This document shows positions 58,681 to 64,000 of a stretch of DNA of 64,000 bases, in pieces (the stretch's first letter is position 1; every line of letters begins with the position of its first letter). The translations under genes and the position numbers were made by a program. Origin of the DNA: Ampullaceana balthica (lineage: Eukaryota > Mollusca > Gastropoda > Lymnaeidae); assembly GCA_944989445.1 (NCBI GenBank), contig CALYLW010001398.1, positions 67,001 through 131,000 of the forward strand, read 5' to 3'. Under the pieces are notes generated by a model that saw only the letters and a program-made list of their open reading frames with translations, had not been told where the DNA came from and made no database searches.

Positions 58681-59524
58681 AAATGTTACGTCCACACCGA
58701 TTGTTTCTATTCTATCTCCGATAGTTTTTGTTAGAGTTTGTGTGTAATTTTATGGAAATATTGTTCACAAAATAAATACAATGAAATCCTAGAGTATTAT
58801 GTAAATATGTCAAATTAGTTAGTGTGTCATTGTGAAAATATAATACGTTCGGTGCATTGCCCGCCAAGCACCAAAAATTTACGGTTTTTCTCTTTGGGAT
58901 ATAATTTGATGAATTACAGTTATAATGATAATTTAATCTATGGATATTTTCTTGGCTTTAAGTTCGGTTACCTCAAATATAACAAAGTAATTTTACAGGA
59001 AATATTTTAAAAAATTGATGATATTGACAGTGAAAGATAATTCATTAAAAAAATATATCTCACATTTTAAAAGGAATACAATTTTTTTTAAAACTTATTC
59101 TGACAATTGTCCATTTTGAAAAATAATCTTAAACTAAGCGTTTTTTTCCCCCCGTCATAAATGCAAATTTTTAGGAAACAAAATTGTCTTTTTAATTTAA
59201 CTAAAATATTATTTTTTTTCACTTTCCTTTACTAAGCTAAAACAATAAAATTTATTGTAAAATAATTTAAATAAACTTGTATTTAAAAAACTCGCAAAGA
59301 GGAACGTTACATTTTTATGTATTTTTTAAAAAGTATAATGAGCTTGTTTAGTCTCGAGTGTAACGTTACTGTTTTGATATCTTACATACAATTTCAACTT
59401 GAATGAACACAAAATGAGGTAGTGTCCTTGCTAGCAGAGATAACCGTAGCCGTTTTATTAGACGCAGCCATTTGGATTTTTAAATCCTTTATATTAACTC
59501 GTGGCGTGTGCTTCTTTGATGCCT
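58681..59524. other. Intergenic, AT-rich
   Basis: Very AT-rich with long A and T runs. No gene or element end recognised. Confidence 0.5.
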
Positions 59525-60085
59525 TGATTGTTTGTTTGCCGAAAAAACTTTGGATCGATTTTTAACCCACTTCCCGTATGCTGACGAGCTGAAATTTGCA
59601 GGCAGACTCGTGCCGAGAATAAAAATGATATATCAAAATTTTAGATCTAGATCGATCGAATGAACTGTAATGAAAATAATGAATTCTTAGATTATCTCTA
59701 TTTATCTCTATATAGCGTGTTAATTTTTGTGCTAGAGTTTCGCGTTGCGAATTATATTGAAAAACCTTTTTAATCCTTTCCTGTCGCGCTGGGCGGTGCG
59801 TATTATATTAAAGATATTTGTTTAAAATATATTCCCGATATGTAAATGTAAATGCTATTAATTGTAAGTCTGTCTCGCGGTGCGCACGACATTAAACATG
59901 TTTTTATACCCTTTTCCAGTGATCAAAACGAGCTGAAATTTAGCAGGCAGACTGTTGTATTTATTTTTTAATTATAAATCCTTTATATATGAGACATAAC
60001 TACAATTTTGGGTTATTGGATCTTCGTGCGATGCGTATACTAATGAACATACTTTTAGTTACGTCTCGTAAATAAAGGATTTATA
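59525..60085 (-). repeat. Dispersed repeat family, inverted copy without insertion
   Basis: Reverse-complement counterpart of 39638-40915. From right to left it shows the aaatccttta foldback (59976-60082), cagtctgcctgctaaat, cgcaccgcgagacagac, two further cgcac or cgcaacgcg motifs, tagagataaatagagataat and the second ctgcctgcaaatttcagctc. The order is fully collinear and only the 650-bp insertion of the other copy is missing. Confidence 0.78.
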
Positions 60086-61540
60086 GTCAAAATATGTTTT
60101 TTACGTTTTTTTAAAAAACTTTCTCTAAGGAAACATGGAGAGTTTATTAAACTAACCATTAAATAAAAATCAAATTTAACGTTTACTTCATATCGGTATT
60201 TGATGAGGGCGATCCACGTAAAGGTTTTGCCATTTTTATTGATTTTCTCATGTTAATGATCAGCAATGTTAATTTTTTAAATGTATATACACATCATTGA
60301 CTTATCAATGTTAAGACTGAGTAAAATATGTTGACCAATATTTATAGTTATCTTTGTGCCCGTATCAGCTTTATACAAATAGTAACCGACTTGCCCTTAC
60401 CAACAAGTTGAAATTTAATTTTTATAACATGGCAAATTTTCTCAAGCGACTTGCCTGTAACAACACAAGCAATAAATACTGTACTACGACTCGAACATAA
60501 TCAAGGGCTTTTTCTGAGGTCATAAATATCATAAACACTAGCATTCTCAATGTACTTTTAATGCATAGAATTCCGTAAACTTTTCCTGTTTCATTGCTTA
60601 TAACGCCCTTGGAAGTATTTCCCCCATTATACGGGTTTTTCAAGTAAACAAAATTGCTCTCATTAATTTTATTTTCGTGTTTTTGTTATTGGTCCTATTC
60701 ACATTAAAACGAAAGAGTAACCAAATACAATTTACTTGGGCTGTTTATTTGTTACATAATACAACGCTTTCCGGCTCTTTTTCGTTTACAAACATAGATG
60801 TACAATATCCCACACACAACCCCACACACAATAATTCCACACACACACATACACACAACAGTCGGATCTGAAACATCACGGACCCACGTAGCGCACAGTA
60901 CTATCCAAGCGATTGGCAACTCAAAGTCGTATTTGAATAAGCCTGTAGTCTTGCTGTAGTGAACGTTATCGCTCTGTCAATAATACCTCTGTACTATAGT
61001 ATTAACGTACTTACGGATTCATGTTAGTCCTCTCTTGCCCCACAAAGAACATAAAGCTAATTGTCCATGAAATACTTCGGTCCTGTAGTAAACTATTCGT
61101 TAATATTTTTTTTACTACACAGCACTGTTGACACGACTGAAAATTTTGTAAAGCCGAAGCTCTTTGAAAATCCAAAATAAAAACGTCGCTGAACAAAATA
61201 AAAAAAAGAGCAACCTTCAATGTCGGAATAATAGCCCCTTCTTTCTTTTTTTTCCCCCCTTCTTCTTTGGTGTCCCGAAACAGCACCGCGCTAAAGATCA
61301 GTTACTTCCCTTCTCTCACCTCGACTGTCGCAGTATCTTGCAGGGTACCTGGTGTTAAACGCCGTATTAAGAGGAGAGGCGGGTGGAGAGAGAGAGGGGG
61401 GTGGGTGGGGGCAAGTGTTGGCGGGTGCAGAATGATGAATGCAGACTTAAAGTGTTTTTTTTTAAAACAGCGATATCAGGGGGAGTGACAATACATGGAT
61501 GTTTCCGTTGACTGGCTTGTGCAAGACGGTGATTTCAAGT
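60086..61540. other. Intergenic with short CA tracts
   Basis: CA-rich simple repeats at about 60811-60858. A polypyrimidine patch at 61235-61270 and a G-rich purine patch at 61375-61420. No exon called. Confidence 0.45.
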
Positions 61541-63060
61541 GGAGTAGAGTGGGCCCTCAGATGGTTTAGGGTCCTTGATTGAGTGGGCCCTTAGATGGTT
61601 TAGGGTCCTTGATTGAGTGGGCCCTGAGATGGTTTAGGGTCCTGGATTGAATGGGCCCTGAGATGGTTTAGGGTCCTGGATTGAGTGGGCCCTGAGATGG
61701 TTTAGGGTACTGGATTGAGTGGGCCCTGAGATGGTTTAGGGTCCTGGATTGAGTGGGCCCTGAGATGGTTTAGGGTCCTGGATTGAGTGGGCCCTGGGAT
61801 GGTTTAGGGTCCTGGATTGAGTGGGCCCTGAGATGGTTTAGGGTCCTGGATTGAGTGGGCCCTGAGATGGTTTAGGGTCCTGGACTGAGTGTGCACTTAG
61901 ATGGTTTAGGGTCCTTGATTGAGTGGACCCTGAGATGGTTTAGGGTCCTTGATTGAGTGGGCCCTGAGATGGTTTAGGGTCCTTGATTGAGTGGGCCCTG
62001 AGATGGTTTAGGGTCCTGGATTGATTGGGCCCTGAGATGGTTTAGGGTCCTGGATTGAGTGGGCCCTGAGATGGTTTAGGGTCCTGGATTGAGTGGGCCC
62101 TGAGATGGTTTAGGGTCCTGGATTGATTGGGCCCTGAGATGGTTTAGGGTCCTTGATTGAGTGGGCCCTGAGATGGTTTAGGGTCCTGGATTGATTGGGC
62201 CCTGAGATGGTTTAGGGTCCTGGATCGAGTGGGCCCTGAGATGGTTTAGGGTCATGGATTGAGTGGGCCCTGAGATGGTTTAGGGTCCTGGATTGAATGG
62301 GCACATAGATGGTTTAGGGTCCTGGATTGAATGGGCACATAGATGGTTTAGGGTCCTGGATTGAGTGGGCCCTGAGATGGTTTAGGGTCCTGGATTGAAT
62401 GGGCACATAGATGGTTTAGGGTCCTGGATTGAGTGGGCCCTGAGATGGTTTAGGGTCCTGGATTGAGTAGGCACTGAGATGGTTTAGGGTCCTTGATTTA
62501 GTGGGCCCTGAGATGGTTTAGGGTCCTGGATTGAGTGGGCCCTGAGATGGTTTAGGGTCCTGGATTGAATGGGCACATAGATGGTTTAGGGTCCTGGATT
62601 GAATGGGCACATAGATGGTTTAGGGTCCTGGATTGAGTGGGCCCTGAGATGGTTTAGGGTCCTGGATTTAGTAGGCACTGAGATGGTTTAGGGTCCTTGA
62701 TTTAGTGGGCCCTGAGATGGTTTAGGGTCCTGGATTGAGTGGGCCCTGAGATGGTTTAGTGTCCTTGATTGAGTGGGCCCTGAGATGGTTTAGGGTCCTG
62801 GATTGAGAGGGCCCTGAGATGGTTTAGGGTCCTGGATTGAGTGGGCCCTGAGATGGTTTAGGGTCCTGGATTGAGTGGGCCCTGAGATGGTTTAGGGTCC
62901 TTGATTGAGTGGGCCCTGAGATGGTTTAGGGTCCTGGATTGAGTGGGCCCTGAGATGGTTTAGGGTCCTGGATTGAGTGGGCCCTGAGATGGTTTAGGGT
63001 CCTGGATTGAGTGGGCCCTGAGATGGTTTAGGGTCCTGGATTGAGTGGGCCCTGAGATGG
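61541..63060. repeat. 34-bp minisatellite, 1.5 kb
   Basis: About 45 copies of ggattgagtgggccctgaga plus tggtttagggtcct. Linked variants (gaatgggcacatag, gtaggcactgag, ccttgattta) recur in blocks: the order near 62290-62480 reappears near 62560-62690, evidence of multi-unit duplication. The right end is abrupt (63060). No frame is conserved. Confidence 0.96.
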
Positions 63061-63087
63061 AAGAAATAACATTTACAGGGGGAACAT

Positions 63088-63345
63088 GAAAAAAAAGGAA
63101 AATAACGTGAAGTGTCACAGCTACTTGCGTCTATGAAGCGTCACTGATACTTACATTTATGAAGTGTCACCAGTTTTGACATATTTGAAGTGTCATCAAT
63201 ACTGAAAACTATGAAGTTTTATCAATTTTGACAAACATGAAGTGTTATCACTTCTGCAAAATCAAGTGTCACCTATTCTTACACCTTTGAAATGTCACTA
63301 AGATGTCACCAATACTTAAATCTAAAGTGTCACCACTACATGCGT
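63088..63345. repeat. Degenerate array of about 30 bp units
   Basis: Roughly nine poorly matched copies of tatgaagtgtcaccaatact with variable spacing. An old decayed array squeezed between two well-kept ones. Confidence 0.7.
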
Positions 63346-63407
63346 ATATGAAGTTACACAAATAATTTCGTGATATATATTGTTATCTGTCATCATGTTA
63401 CATATAC

Positions 63408-64000
63408 TCCAACATAGTAATATAGTGGTATAGCAGGCTAGTGACATAGTAATATAGTGGTATAGCAGGCTAGTGACATAGTAATATAGTGGTATAGCAG
63501 GCTAGTGACATAGTAATATAGTGGTATAGCAGGCTAGTAACATAGTAATATAGTGGTATAGCATGCTAGTGAAATAGTAATATAGTGGTATAGCAGGCTA
63601 GTAACATAGTAATATAGTGGTATAGCAGGCTAGTGACATAGTAATATAGTGGTATAGCAGGCTAGTAACATAGTAATATAGTGGTATAGCAGGCTAGTGA
63701 CATAGTAATATAGTGATTTAGCAGGCTAGTGACATAGTAATATCGTGGTATAGCAGGCTAGTGACATAGTAATATCGTGGTATAACAGGCTAGTGACATA
63801 GTAATGAAGTGGTATAGCAGACTAGTGACATAGTAATATAGTGATTTAGCAGGCTAGTGACATAGTAATAACATGGTATAGCAGGCTAGTGACATAGTAA
63901 TATAGTGGTATAGCAGGCTAGTGACATAGTAATATAGTGGTATAGCAGGCTAGTAACATAGTAATATAGTGGTATAGCATGCTAGTGACATAGTAATAAA
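63408..64000. repeat. 32-bp minisatellite running off the window
   Basis: About 18 copies of catagtaatatagtggtat plus agcaggctagtg, continuing to the last base. Variants (agtaacat, gcatgct, gtgattta) recur at intervals of two to several units. Confidence 0.95.

Noticed and set aside
61541..63060. Telomeric array because of TTTAGGG
   Set aside because: The heptamer occurs once per 34-bp unit, not in tandem.

Overview
This is a eukaryotic, animal window. It is AT-rich, shows no operons or bacterial gene spacing, and is dominated by tandem repeats and fragments of DNA transposons, Helitron-like elements and non-LTR retrotransposons. The one convincing protein-coding gene is a FAM124-family gene on the minus strand (36131-37828), a family known from animals. 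The mixture of dense minisatellites, Tigger, hAT and TTA-target elements and Helitron-like ends would suit a mollusc, possibly a gastropod. That placement is inference, because no marker gene in the window fixes the phylum.

Layout. 1-14.7 kb: gene-poor sequence with five short-unit tandem arrays (34, 37, 16, 28 and 22 bp), a retrotransposon 3' end (2692-3042), a Helitron-like 3' end (about 5884), a 1.87-kb element flanked by TTA (6752-8621) with a hAT-type MITE nested inside it, and a Tigger/pogo relic (10452-11292). 14.7-24.3 kb: one 9.5-kb satellite of a 57-bp unit, about 167 copies. It is open in one frame on each strand and therefore produces long but almost certainly spurious reading frames. 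24.3-36.1 kb: intergenic DNA, a 28-bp minisatellite, a 1.8-kb Helitron-like element containing a large foldback repeat, a CT tract and a 26-bp minisatellite.

36.1-37.9 kb: the FAM124-like gene, one uninterrupted frame of 565 codons. It has a strong start context, an upstream mini-ORF that overlaps the start, and a perfect CRE palindrome just upstream. 38.8-44.2 kb: small arrays, then a nested repeat block (39.6-42.0 kb) that shares modules with the Helitron-like element at 30 kb and has an inverted collinear copy at 59.5-60.1 kb. A structurally complete 652-bp non-autonomous Helitron follows (43560-44211). 44.2-52 kb: intergenic DNA, a probable 2.6-kb TIR element containing two tRNA-Val-like sequences with an Ala (UGC) anticodon, a TA/GA compound microsatellite, and two MITEs.

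52-64 kb: arrays with 22, 72, 40, 17, 34 and 32-bp units, the last running off the window. Between them lie a hAT element with a recognisable but broken C-terminal transposase domain (55158-55923), a broken RNase H/zinc-knuckle retrotransposon tail (about 57140-57960), and a very clean 198-bp hAT MITE with a perfect 8-bp duplication (58475-58672). Apart from the FAM124 gene nothing here reads as a working protein gene. The interest lies in satellite biology, transposon structure and the two tRNA-like loci.
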